Positions 7,256 to 15,414 of a stretch of 31,332 nucleotides of DNA are shown one piece after another. The notes below the pieces were generated by a model. That model was not told the DNA's origin. It was given only the letters and a program-made list of their open reading frames with translations, and did not search any database. This DNA is from Bacteroides sp. CAG:709 (GTDB taxonomy: Bacteria; Bacteroidota; Bacteroidia; Bacteroidales; UBA932). How positions within the stretch are numbered: position 1 is the stretch's first letter; the number at the start of each line of letters is the position of its first letter. The position numbers were made by a program, and so were the translations under genes. The stretch covers positions 860-32,191 of the forward strand of contig FR882206.1 of assembly GCA_000434935.1 (NCBI GenBank), written 5' to 3'.

Positions 7256-8701
7256 ATGACCAACAAAGATAAAATGACGAATTTCCGGTGGGTAATCTGC
7301 GCAATGCTGTTCTTTGCGACGACTGTCAATTACCTTGACCGCCAAGTGCTTTCGTTGACCTGGGACGAATTCATAAAACCGGAATTCCACTGGAACGAAT
7401 CCCACTATGGGACAGTGACTTCCATATTCTCGATAATCTATGCCATCAGCATGGTCTTCGCCGGTAGGTTCGTGGACTGGCTGGGTACGAAGAAAGGCTA
7501 TCTCTGGGCTATCGGAATATGGTCGCTCGGTGCGTGCATGCACGCCTTCTGCGGCATTGTGACAGAAGCAGTTGCGGGATTGGGCAGCGCCGCCGAACTT
7601 GTCCGGGCCACGGGTGATGCCGTAGTCCTGATCTCCACGGTGAGCATGTATTGCTTCCTGGTCGCGCGCAGCGTTCTCGCCATCGGCGAGTCCGGCAACT
7701 TTCCGGCCGCCATCAAGACGACAGCGGAATATTTCCCGAAGAAGGACCGTGCGTTCGCCACATCCATTTTCAATGCCGGGGCATCCATAGGCGCTCTCAT
7801 TGCACCGCTCACGATTCCGCTTCTGGCGAAAGCTTATGGTTGGGAAATGGCGTTCATCATCATCGGCGTACTGGGTTTCATCTGGATGGGCGTCTGGGTT
7901 TTCGTCTACGACAAGCCGGAAAAGTCCAAGTGCGTCAATGCTGCTGAACTTGAGTATATCCGGCAGGACAAATTGATCGAAGCCTCGGCGGAGACTGCTG
8001 AGAAACCTAAGAAACTAGGCATACTTAAAGCATTGAAATACAGGCAGACATGGGCGGTAATCGCTGGTCGGTTCATGGCTGACGGCGTGTGGTGGTTCTT
8101 CCTTTTCTGGACACCGTCCTATCTGAACACGCAGTTCGGCATCAAGACCACGGAACCGCTCGGCATGGCATTGATCTTTACACTGTATGCGATAACCATG
8201 CTCTCCATTATCGGAGGAAAACTACCTACGGTGTTCATTGACAAGGCGATGCGTCGTGGAAAAGGCTTTGACCCGTATTCTGCCAGAATGAAGGCGATGC
8301 TGATATTCGCATTGTTCCCGATATGCGTGCTGCTGGCTCAGCCTCTCGGAACATTTTCTCCTTGGTTCGCGGTGGTGCTCATCGGAATCGGCTGTGCCGC
8401 CCATCAATCCTGGTCGGCCAATGTCTATACGACAGTCGGCGACATGTTCCCGAACTCCGCGGTCGCTACGGTGACAGGCATCGGCGGAATGGCAGGCGGT
8501 ATCAGTTCAATGATAATGCAGAAATTCGCAGGCGAATTGTTCGTCTGGTCAGATAAGGTTGGACTGCAATTCCTCGGTTTTGAGGGAAAACCGGCAGGCT
8601 ATTTCATAATATTCTGCATCTGCGCATTCGCATACGTCATCGGCTGGCTGCTCATGAAAGCATTCGTGCCGAAATATAGCGTGGTGACTCTGGAAAACTA
8701 G
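7256..8701 (+). CDS. exuT: MFS hexuronate transporter (ExuT-like)
   Basis: An inner-membrane major-facilitator protein of 481 aa with about 12 hydrophobic segments, of the anion:cation symporter group. The opening FRWVICAMLFFATTVNYLDRQVLSL is typical of ExuT/GudP-type importers, as are the VDWLGTKKGY loop, AIGESGNFPAAIKTTAEYFP, and the N-terminal-half ending FVYDKPEKSK. It is somewhat longer than E. coli ExuT (about 430 aa), partly from a loop around residues 98-125. The start could also be the in-frame ATG six codons downstream. It is the last gene of the kdgK operon and probably imports glucuronate with protons or sodium. Its stop codon overlaps the stop of the convergent lacI-family gene by 4 bp (8698-8701). 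Confidence 0.88.
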   Translation: MTNKDKMTNFRWVICAMLFFATTVNYLDRQVLSLTWDEFIKPEFHWNESHYGTVTSIFSIIYAISMVFAGRFVDWLGTKKGYLWAIGIWSLGACMHAFCGIVTEAVAGLGSAAELVRATGDAVVLISTVSMYCFLVARSVLAIGESGNFPAAIKTTAEYFPKKDRAFATSIFNAGASIGALIAPLTIPLLAKAYGWEMAFIIIGVLGFIWMGVWVFVYDKPEKSKCVNAAELEYIRQDKLIEASAETAEKPKKLGILKALKYRQTWAVIAGRFMADGVWWFFLFWTPSYLNTQFGIKTTEPLGMALIFTLYAITMLSIIGGKLPTVFIDKAMRRGKGFDPYSARMKAMLIFALFPICVLLAQPLGTFSPWFAVVLIGIGCAAHQSWSANVYTTVGDMFPNSAVATVTGIGGMAGGISSMIMQKFAGELFVWSDKVGLQFLGFEGKPAGYFIIFCICAFAYVIGWLLMKAFVPKYSVVTLEN

Positions 8702-9759
8702 TAGAAATGATAGTTGTATCTGGACAAGAGGTCGATGGAACTGTAATTATCCTGTTTCTCCGGCCTCTTTCCCAGTATCAGATGGTCTGTGAGCGTAATG
8801 ATTGACTTTTGTGCGTCGATGTCGGCATGCTGGCCGATAAGGTACTTCACATATCCGTCTTTCAGTGCGTCGATGTTTTTCTGCAATATGTCGAAACCGA
8901 CTACGTTCCAGCCCTTCTTCCTGTGCTCCCGGAGATAATCCGCCACCAGGAAAATCCTGGAATTGAGGGTTACGATGTTCGGGCATCCGTCAATGTCCCT
9001 GAAGGCATCGTCCATGGCCTTGTTCGCCTCCATTGCGTTGTTCGGATTTATCACTATGCTCTTGACTGTGGTCTCCGGGTAATGTGCTGAGAGATAGTCC
9101 AGAAAGCCATGCCTTCTTTCGGCCGACGGGTCGGACAGGCCGTTCACGTCACGCTCGATTCGTACAAGATATATCGTGTCGAGGCTCTTTTCGTCAGAAT
9201 TGGTCATGAGCATGTCTGCGCAGAAAGCACCACTGTCATATATAGGCTGTCCGTAATATGCCAAGTGGCCATATATACCGTTTACGCTGGTATTCAATAT
9301 GATATAAGGAATGTTCGCCTCTTCTATCTCTACCGCGATCGTGCGTGTCGCCGGGAGGAACATCGGGGCGATGATGATTCCTGAATATCCAGTCTTTATC
9401 ACTTTCCGGCATTCGGCGAGGAAAGAATCCACGCTGTACTGGTCGTAGGTGCACTCGTCCACATTGACCGAAAACCTTCCGGCATATTCCCGTGCCTTTT
9501 CGATACCGACATGCGCAAGTTCCCAAAATTCTCCCTTTTTATATTTCGGAAGAATTACGGCAATGTCGTGGGACTTGTTCTTGGCAAGCATTGACGCATA
9601 AACATTGGTCTTGTAACCTAGTTCCTTTATGACTTTCAATACTTTAGCCCTGGTTTCTTCTGATACTTCACCTCTTTCGTGCAGTACACGGTCAATTGTG
9701 CCACGCGTCACGCCCGCAGCTTTGGCTACGTCGCTGATGGTAACAGTGGATTTGTTCAT
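8698..9759 (-). CDS. LacI-family repressor of the hexuronate genes
   Basis: A 353-aa cytoplasmic transcription factor. The ATG at 9757-9759 is used since it places the helix-turn-helix at the N-terminus: ISDVAKAAGVTRGTIDRVLHERG, residues 8-30. The recognition helix has T-R-G-T-I-D in place of the usual S-x-x-T-V-S, a variant seen in Bacteroidales LacI proteins. Residues 60-353 form the periplasmic-binding-protein-like effector domain (HDIAVILPKYKKGEFW onward, VVGFDILQKNIDALKDG near the end). It lies between the two operons of the glucuronate pathway, each headed by the same CG-centred palindrome, so it is the obvious regulator. The inducer is probably a pathway intermediate, but which one cannot be told. 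Its own promoter is 25 nt from the uxuA operator, so autoregulation is possible. Confidence 0.9.
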   Translation of the reverse strand: MNKSTVTISDVAKAAGVTRGTIDRVLHERGEVSEETRAKVLKVIKELGYKTNVYASMLAKNKSHDIAVILPKYKKGEFWELAHVGIEKAREYAGRFSVNVDECTYDQYSVDSFLAECRKVIKTGYSGIIIAPMFLPATRTIAVEIEEANIPYIILNTSVNGIYGHLAYYGQPIYDSGAFCADMLMTNSDEKSLDTIYLVRIERDVNGLSDPSAERRHGFLDYLSAHYPETTVKSIVINPNNAMEANKAMDDAFRDIDGCPNIVTLNSRIFLVADYLREHRKKGWNVVGFDILQKNIDALKDGYVKYLIGQHADIDAQKSIITLTDHLILGKRPEKQDNYSSIDLLSRYNYHFY

Positions 9760-9779
9760 GTTTATCTGGCTATGTAGCG

Positions 9780-9811
9780 CGAAGTTATGAAAAAACGGCC
9801 GTTTCCGCAAA
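9780..9811 (-). promoter_or_regulatory. Putative promoter of the lacI-family gene
   Basis: On the minus strand, TTTG (9811-9808) is followed after 20 nt by TAACTTCG (9787-9780), a one-mismatch TAnnTTTG box. A perfect 12-bp palindrome, AAACGGCCGTTT (9793-9804), lies in the spacer. Confidence 0.45.
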
Positions 9812-9835
9812 TTTTGAAAAATTTGGATAAAAATA

Positions 9836-9853
9836 TCCGTGTCCGTGCACGGA
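9836..9853. promoter_or_regulatory. LacI-type operator upstream of uxuA
   Basis: TCCGTGTCCGTGCACGGA matches the kdgK/uxaC operator in 17 of 18 positions, with the same central CG. It ends 16 nt before the uxuA -7 box, the same spacing as at kdgK. It could also influence the divergent lacI-family promoter. Confidence 0.85.
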
Positions 9854-9869
9854 AATAATAAAACATTGC

Positions 9870-9877
9870 TATCTTTG
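9870..9877 (+). promoter_or_regulatory. -7 box of uxuA (TATCTTTG)
   Basis: TATCTTTG matches TAnnTTTG fully, 21 nt before the uxuA ATG. The -33 position is occupied by the operator. Confidence 0.7.
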
Positions 9878-9898
9878 CGGTAAGAAAAATACATTGAT

Positions 9899-11068
9899 AT
9901 GATTAGAATGACAGAAAGCTGGAGATGGTATGGACCGGATGATCCGGTGAAATTGAGTTATATCAGACAGGCTGGCGTGACGGATATCGTTCATGCACTG
10001 CACCATATTCCGAACGGGGAAGTGTGGCCGGTGGCGGAAATCCGTAAAAGGCAGGAACTTATAGCTGAAGCGGGGATGAAGTGGAGTGTCGTGGAGAGTG
10101 TTCCTGTCCATGAGCATATCAAGACGCGTGAAGGCGAATATCTCAGATACATAGAGAATTACAAGCAGAGCATCCGTAATCTGGCCGAATGCGGAATACA
10201 TTGTATCACATATAATTTCATGCCTGTAATCGACTGGACGAGGACGGACCTTCAGTACATGATGCCGGACGGCTCCCGTGCGCTCCGTTTCGAGAGGGCG
10301 GCGTTCATGGCGTTCGACCTGTTTATCCTCGGGCGTGAATATGCGCGCCAGGAGTACACTCCCGAAGAGCTGGAAATCGCAAAAGCAAGATATGATAAGA
10401 TGGATGAGGCTGAAATACAGCTGATTACCAGAAATATGATAGCAGGACTTCCGGGCAGTGAGGAGAGTTTTACGCTGGACCAGTTCCGCGATGCGTTGAA
10501 GCGTTATGACGACGTGACTGAAGACCAGTTGCGCGAAAATCTGATATTTTTCCTGAAGCAGATCTGCCCTGTGGCTGATGAATGCGGTTCTGTTATGGTC
10601 ATTCATCCGGACGACCCGCCTTATCCGCTCCTCGGACTGCCGCGCGTCCTTTCTACTGCCGATGATTTCCGAAAGATCGTGGAAGCTGTCCCGAACAAGT
10701 CGAACGGTCTCTGTCTCTGCACAGGCTCGTTTGGTGTCCGTGCGGACAATGATTGTGTGTCAATGATGTCCGAGTTCGGTGAGCGCATAGGGTTCGTGCA
10801 TCTCAGGACCACCAAACGCGATGCTGCGGGGAATTTCTATGAGGCGAACCTGCTGGAGGGCGATGTGGACATGTACGGCATGATGAAGGCATTGCTCGAA
10901 GTGGAGCAGAGACGTGGAGTCAGCATCTCGGTCCGCCCTGACCATGGGCATCAGATGTGCGACGACTTGGGCAGGAAATCCAATCCTGGCTATTCATGCT
11001 ACGGCAGGATGCGCAGCCTGGCTGAATTGCGTGGCCTCCAGGAAGGTATAATAAGAAGTATGAAATAA
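9899..11068 (+). CDS. uxuA: D-mannonate dehydratase
   Basis: UxuA dehydrates D-mannonate to 2-keto-3-deoxygluconate, feeding KdgK. The 389-aa product has the family length. Recognisable blocks are WRWYGPDDPVKLSYIRQAG at the N-terminus, ALHHIPNGEVWP at 33-44, YNFMPVIDWTRTDL, MVIHPDDPPYPLLGLPR, the HLRTTK strand and the C-terminal RPDHGHQMCDD ... NPGYSCYGRM-x-S-L-A-E-L-R-G. His and Asp/Cys residues in these blocks are the metal ligands known for the family. The ATG at 9899 is 21 nt after the -7 box; a second ATG three codons later is equally possible. It is followed after 10 nt by the SDR reductase gene, forming a two-gene operon under the second LacI-type operator. Confidence 0.96.
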   Translation: MIRMTESWRWYGPDDPVKLSYIRQAGVTDIVHALHHIPNGEVWPVAEIRKRQELIAEAGMKWSVVESVPVHEHIKTREGEYLRYIENYKQSIRNLAECGIHCITYNFMPVIDWTRTDLQYMMPDGSRALRFERAAFMAFDLFILGREYARQEYTPEELEIAKARYDKMDEAEIQLITRNMIAGLPGSEESFTLDQFRDALKRYDDVTEDQLRENLIFFLKQICPVADECGSVMVIHPDDPPYPLLGLPRVLSTADDFRKIVEAVPNKSNGLCLCTGSFGVRADNDCVSMMSEFGERIGFVHLRTTKRDAAGNFYEANLLEGDVDMYGMMKALLEVEQRRGVSISVRPDHGHQMCDDLGRKSNPGYSCYGRMRSLAELRGLQEGIIRSMK

Positions 11069-11078
11069 ACATAAGAAT

Positions 11079-11900
11079 ATGGAAAAGAATCTTTTCGACG
11101 TGAAAGGCAAGGTCGTGGTGATGACCGGTGCCTGTGGCGTGTTGGGCAGCACTATAGTGAAATACTTTGCAGCCCAGGGATGTAAGGTAGTTCTGCTCGA
11201 CCTTGAGAGGGCTGCCGCTATCGGCGAGACGCTGGTGAAAGAGATTGAAGCGGAAGGTGGCGATGCTGCTTTCTTCCCGACAAACGTGCTTGACAAGGCG
11301 GCATTGGAACTTAACTATCAGCAGATTATGGAGAAATATGGAAAAATCGACATTCTGCTGAATGCGGCCGGCGGCAATATGGCTTCCGCTACGGTTCCGC
11401 CGGACAAGACCATCTTCGACCTGGATGTGGAGGCCGTGAAGAAAGTCACGGAACTGAATCTTTTCGGAACAATCATCCCTACGATGGTTTTCGCGAAATC
11501 CATGGCAGAGTCAGGTAAAGGTTCCATCATCAATTTTGCTTCCGAGTCCGCTCTCCGTCCGCTCACGCGCGTGGCCGGTTACGGCGTGGCCAAGGCTGCG
11601 GTTGCGAACTGGACCAAATATCTCTGTGCGGAATTGGCGATGAAGTTCGGCGAAGGCATTCGTGTCAATGCGATTGCGCCGGGTTTCCTTCTGACGAACC
11701 AGAACCGCACCTTGCTGACCAATGAGGACGGTTCTCTTACACCTCGTTCGCATACGATTCTCGCCCATACTCCTATCGGCCGTTTCCTGGAGCCGGATGA
11801 ATTGGTGGGAACCCTTCATTATCTGGCCTCCGATGCCTCCAAGGCCGTGACCGGTACGGTTTGCGTTGTCGACGGCGGCTTCGACGCGTTCTCGATATAG
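11079..11900 (+). CDS. uxuB: SDR-type D-mannonate oxidoreductase (fructuronate reductase)
   Basis: A 273-aa short-chain dehydrogenase/reductase. The Rossmann motif TGACGVLG is at 16-23, NAAG at 95-98, the catalytic Ser in NFASES at 155 and Y-G-V-A-K with Y168 and K172; the C-terminal AIAPGFLLTNQNR and VTGTVCVVDGG are typical of the classical SDR family. Placed directly behind uxuA, it should reduce D-fructuronate to D-mannonate with NAD(P)H, the only step otherwise missing between UxaC and UxuA. It is unrelated to the long-chain E. coli UxuB (about 490 aa), so the symbol is functional rather than homologous. The role is inferred from position; the enzyme class is certain. Confidence 0.85.
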   Translation: MEKNLFDVKGKVVVMTGACGVLGSTIVKYFAAQGCKVVLLDLERAAAIGETLVKEIEAEGGDAAFFPTNVLDKAALELNYQQIMEKYGKIDILLNAAGGNMASATVPPDKTIFDLDVEAVKKVTELNLFGTIIPTMVFAKSMAESGKGSIINFASESALRPLTRVAGYGVAKAAVANWTKYLCAELAMKFGEGIRVNAIAPGFLLTNQNRTLLTNEDGSLTPRSHTILAHTPIGRFLEPDELVGTLHYLASDASKAVTGTVCVVDGGFDAFSI

Positions 11901-11920
11901 GACTCTTCCGATTTCTTTCG

Positions 11921-11928
11921 TACCTTCG
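11921..11928 (+). promoter_or_regulatory. Putative -7 box (TACCTTCG) of the small membrane protein gene
   Basis: TACCTTCG differs from TAnnTTTG by one base and lies 16 nt upstream of the ATG at 11945, allowing a very short leader. It would separate this gene from the uxuA operon. Confidence 0.4.
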
Positions 11929-11944
11929 CGGAAAATCATTGACA

Positions 11945-12448
11945 ATGGAATTGGATTCAAGCGTAAACCTGTCGGTAGACAAGGAATTGAACATGACATC
12001 CGTCCTTGGCCCGGAAGATTTTGCTGCCAAGGTGCTGTCTGTCATGCCGGAAGATGTGAAATCAGGAGATCTCGGCTGTGGCCGTATCCTCGCCGATTAC
12101 TCCATCTTCATGCAGACCAGATATGTCCTATGCGACATTTACGAAGACGGAACGGAGACCTCGGAAGACGGGAAGACATCATATAAATACCGCATCGAAA
12201 TCAAATCCGGCAAGAAAACCAGCCGGATTGGCGATGCGGTATATTGTTTCCTCTTTATAGTAATCTTCTGGTTCCTGAGCCGTTGGACCACGCAGGGCTT
12301 CAACCCGTTGTTCCTCATCATCTCAGGGCTCGCCGTCCTCGCGGCCCTCTACCTGATATGGAACTCCACCCGCTCCAAATTCGGCCCGAAAGAATCAGCC
12401 TCCATAGCGGAAGTGCTCAAGGATTCTCTTTCCTGCACTCCGCGGTAA
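11945..12448 (+). CDS. Small two-helix membrane protein of unknown function
   Basis: A 167-aa protein I cannot assign. The ATG at 11945 follows a TACCTTCG -7-like box; the frame's upstream extension runs into the uxuA-operon SDR gene and is rejected. Residues 1-95 are soluble and mixed in charge, with LGPEDFAAKVLSVMPEDVKSG and a DIYEDGTETSEDGKTSY-type acidic stretch. Two hydrophobic helices follow at about 97-114 and 119-139 with a short loop, then a 28-residue tail. Its 3' end overlaps the 3' end of the convergent glpT-like gene by 32 bp, so the last ten codons are read on both strands. Nothing in the sequence links it to glucuronate or glycerophosphate metabolism. Confidence 0.6.
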   Translation: MELDSSVNLSVDKELNMTSVLGPEDFAAKVLSVMPEDVKSGDLGCGRILADYSIFMQTRYVLCDIYEDGTETSEDGKTSYKYRIEIKSGKKTSRIGDAVYCFLFIVIFWFLSRWTTQGFNPLFLIISGLAVLAALYLIWNSTRSKFGPKESASIAEVLKDSLSCTPR

Positions 12449-13802
12449 TCTTTTCGAGTCTTCCGTATGCGGTTGCGGGCTGCTTCCACAGTGTTGCCAG
12501 CAGGATTGCCCCGATGACGCCCATTATTACGGAAAGCAGGAAAATCATGTCCCAGCCGCTTTTGTCAGCGATAACGCCGAATACCACGCCTGAAACGATG
12601 GGCGCGAGATATCCGAACAATCCGTTGAGGCCGTTTGCGGTAGCCGCCGCGCGTTTGGTCGCCTGATTGGTGCAAGCGATGCCCAGCAACGCCTGCGGAC
12701 CATAGATGAAGAATGCTGAAAGTATTATCAATGAAATAGTCAGGAAAGCGGAATCCTTCGGGCTAAGCCAGAAAGCCAGCATACTCAATGCCGCCAGGAT
12801 GGTGCAGACCGCGCTGGTCCTATGAGCGCATCCCTTGAAAAACTTGTCCGTGGCCCATCCGGCGACCAACATTCCCAGTATTCCTCCGACGATTTCCATT
12901 GCCCCTACAACGCTGGCGGCCAGCGTGATGTCCAGCCCTTTGAACTGGGTCAATATGCTTGAACCCCAGTCCAATATGGTGAATCGGATTATGTATACGA
13001 AGAAGTTTGACAGCGCGATAATCCAGATAACCGGATTTTTGAAAACCAGTTCGCTGATGCATCTTTTGCTAATCGCCTTGCTCAGTTCCGGACTTTCGTG
13101 CTCCTCGTCAGCAGATGCCGTTTTATCCAGTTTTTCCACGGATGGCAAACCTACCTCCTCAGGAGTGTTTTTCAGACCGAAGAATATCAATGCGGCTCCG
13201 AAAACTGCAAGAATTGCCGGAATCCAGAAACACCATTGCCATGCGGAATTTGAGTAGTTGCCGAGGATGGCGCCTATGAGAAGAGCCAGCAATCCTGCGC
13301 CTATCGAGTGGGACGCGTTCCAGATTGACTGCTTTGTGGCAAGCTCCGAAGGCCTTATCCAGTAAGCCATCAGTGAAGAACAAGGAGGAAATCCCATACC
13401 TTGCAGCCACCCGTTTATCATCCAAAGAGAGCCCAGCAGATAAATGAATCCGATGGTTGCCTTGCCACTGTCGTCCAGCACGGAAAACAATCCGTTGACC
13501 GAAGGAATGAATCCTATGGCGATGTTCACGAGGGCGGACAGGAACAGCCCGAGCGCCATGAGCAATTTCTTGTTTCCGATTCTGTCAGAGACGATGCCGT
13601 TCAGAAAACGTGAGATGCCGTAGATTACTCCGTTGAGAGTCAAGAAGATGCCAAGACGGGTCTTGGATATGCCCAATTCCTCTTCCAGCGCCGGCATGGC
13701 TATGCTGAAGTTCTTTCTGACGAAATAGAAAAGTGCATACCCTATCATGAGGACAATCAGTGTCCTCCATTCCCATCTTCTATATAACTTGTCGGTTTTC
13801 AT
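12417..13802 (-). CDS. glpT: GlpT/UhpT-family organophosphate:phosphate antiporter
   Basis: An inner-membrane MFS protein of 461 aa in the organophosphate:phosphate antiporter family. It carries the family's FYFVRKNFSIAMPALEEELG (R29 aligns with the phosphate-binding R45 of E. coli GlpT), GWLQGMGFPPC, NFFVYIIRFTILDWGSS (its Arg aligns with R269 of GlpT), FFIYGPQALLGIACTNQ, and the terminal NGLFGYLAPI. These residues match GlpT closely. It is the last gene of the gpsA-GDPD-susCD operon; its ATG overlaps the stop of the BACON gene by one base (TAATG). The expected role is uptake of the glycerol 3-phosphate released in the periplasm by the two phosphodiesterases. A different phosphorylated organic ester cannot be excluded. 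Confidence 0.85.
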   Translation of the reverse strand: MKTDKLYRRWEWRTLIVLMIGYALFYFVRKNFSIAMPALEEELGISKTRLGIFLTLNGVIYGISRFLNGIVSDRIGNKKLLMALGLFLSALVNIAIGFIPSVNGLFSVLDDSGKATIGFIYLLGSLWMINGWLQGMGFPPCSSLMAYWIRPSELATKQSIWNASHSIGAGLLALLIGAILGNYSNSAWQWCFWIPAILAVFGAALIFFGLKNTPEEVGLPSVEKLDKTASADEEHESPELSKAISKRCISELVFKNPVIWIIALSNFFVYIIRFTILDWGSSILTQFKGLDITLAASVVGAMEIVGGILGMLVAGWATDKFFKGCAHRTSAVCTILAALSMLAFWLSPKDSAFLTISLIILSAFFIYGPQALLGIACTNQATKRAAATANGLNGLFGYLAPIVSGVVFGVIADKSGWDMIFLLSVIMGVIGAILLATLWKQPATAYGRLEKITAECRKENP

Positions 13803-15412
13803 TATTCCGCATTATATCCGCAGTTCTGAATTGTGACTTTGTCGGAATTGGCACAAATCATGGTCGGCGCATAGTTGTCTGCTGAAATTACGGTGACTGT
13901 GCCTTCTTTATTGATGGTTCCGGCTACTTTGCAGTCTTTAAAAGTGCACCAGTTGCTTGCTTGGCCCAGAATCATGCTGACATTTCCAGCCTTGGAGATG
14001 GAAACATAAGAATCTCCGGTGGTCTTGCAATTGCTGAACACAGTAGTTTGTGCTGTGCCGGAAGACGTGATTCCTCCTACGAAGCAAGCCTTTGTGGAAC
14101 CTTCCTCGGCCTCGATGCGTCCGGCGAATGTGCAGTTCTCCACAAGTGCCTGAACTTTTTTCTCCTGGAATGAAGTGATGCCCCCGACGTTGCGTTCAAG
14201 CGCTGCTGCATTCATTGAAATCGTGCCGGAGAATTTGCATCCGTCAATATGCGAATAAGTGTTTATCCTACCGCAGACTCCGCCGCCTCTAACCTTCGCA
14301 ACTCCTTTTATGTCAATGTCTCCAGATGATTCGCAGTTTTTCATTTCGAAACCATAGCCCTCGTCTCCGGCTGCCGTGATATTGCCTTGGATGTTCGAAA
14401 TTATCCCGGCCACGTAATTCCAGTTTGCGGTATCGCCGGAAATCATTGTCAATGTCCCGACATTCTTGCAGTCGGTCATCTTTATCTTGAACTCGTCTTT
14501 GCCGTATGCGCCGACCAGACCGCCTGCCATGTGGTAAGCATTGGCACTCTCGAACTTGATTTCGGCGTTGTTCGTGCATTTGGTCATGGTCAGACCTTGG
14601 GTAGCCTTGCCGACAAGGCCGGCCGGGATGATGCAGACTACCTTTCCTCCGGTCTGTTTGACGGAGACGGAAACGAAGTTGTTGCAGTTTTCGATTGTCG
14701 CACCATGAGCCTCACCTGCCAATGCGCCGATATGGGCCTCTACGTTAAATTCACCTTCGACTTTCAGAGTTCCTGCCAATGAAAGATTGCGTACTGTGCC
14801 GGAGACGACTTTGAACATGCCGACTTTTGCATCCGGCGTGGCACTGATTGACAGTGTTACGGTGTGTTTCTGCCCGTCAAGAACTGTTCCAGCCGGCAGG
14901 TTCTCCATCGGGAAGCAGGACAACGCGGTCGCATCAATGTCGTCGTAAAGCTTGATCGTTCCGTCAGCGTCAGTCCATTTGGAAAGGTCAATGTTCTCCG
15001 GGTCGTCAGTTTTGAGTGCATTGGCAAAATCTGCCAGATCTGAAGCATTGTAAATGCCTGCCGGCGCGACGAAAGGCTCTTGTGTTACCACGACCTTCTC
15101 TTTCTTGCCGTCCGCGGAGATTATTACATATCCCGTGCGTGCGGTCGCTTCAGCGTTCTTGCCCGCCACAAGGTTCACGGTGACAGTTACTTCGCTGCCT
15201 CTCTCTCCTTTTGTTGACGGAGTAATCCAACTGTCTGCAACTAGTGTCCAGTCTTTGTTGGATTTGACTGTAAAGGTCTGGTTTCCTCCTTCAGGAGCAA
15301 TGCTGAGTTCCATCGGATCTATTTCCATTTCCAGTGACGGCCCTTTTTCTGAGCAGGACACTGACAAGATTCCTAGCAGGAGCGCGCCTGCTGCTGATAA
15401 ATATTTTCTCAT
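13802..15412 (-). CDS. BACON-domain lipoprotein with GLUG-like beta-helix repeats
   Basis: A 536-aa lipoprotein: signal peptide with lipobox ending at C20 (ILSVSC). Residues about 30-115 form a BACON domain (LSIAPEGGNQTFTVKSNKDW ... VVVTQEP), a module common in surface proteins of Bacteroidota glycan loci and thought to bind ligands or act as a spacer. Residues about 200-530 hold repeated G-G-[LIV]-[VT]-[GS] turns each followed by x-N-C-x-N-x-G-x-I strands, a GLUG-type right-handed beta-helix pattern with about seven repeats. No catalytic motif is seen. Placed after the lipoprotein GDPD (2-nt gap) and before glpT (1-nt overlap), it takes the place of the SusE/F-type surface-binding protein, so binding of the locus substrate is the best guess. 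Confidence 0.75.
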   Translation of the reverse strand: MRKYLSAAGALLLGILSVSCSEKGPSLEMEIDPMELSIAPEGGNQTFTVKSNKDWTLVADSWITPSTKGERGSEVTVTVNLVAGKNAEATARTGYVIISADGKKEKVVVTQEPFVAPAGIYNASDLADFANALKTDDPENIDLSKWTDADGTIKLYDDIDATALSCFPMENLPAGTVLDGQKHTVTLSISATPDAKVGMFKVVSGTVRNLSLAGTLKVEGEFNVEAHIGALAGEAHGATIENCNNFVSVSVKQTGGKVVCIIPAGLVGKATQGLTMTKCTNNAEIKFESANAYHMAGGLVGAYGKDEFKIKMTDCKNVGTLTMISGDTANWNYVAGIISNIQGNITAAGDEGYGFEMKNCESSGDIDIKGVAKVRGGGVCGRINTYSHIDGCKFSGTISMNAAALERNVGGITSFQEKKVQALVENCTFAGRIEAEEGSTKACFVGGITSSGTAQTTVFSNCKTTGDSYVSISKAGNVSMILGQASNWCTFKDCKVAGTINKEGTVTVISADNYAPTMICANSDKVTIQNCGYNAE

Positions 15413-15414
15413 GA

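Noticed and set aside
9793..9804. AAACGGCCGTTT palindrome in the lacI-family promoter as a third operator
   Set aside because: It is perfectly symmetric but lacks the TCCGTG half-sites of the two matching operators; 12-bp palindromes occur by chance.
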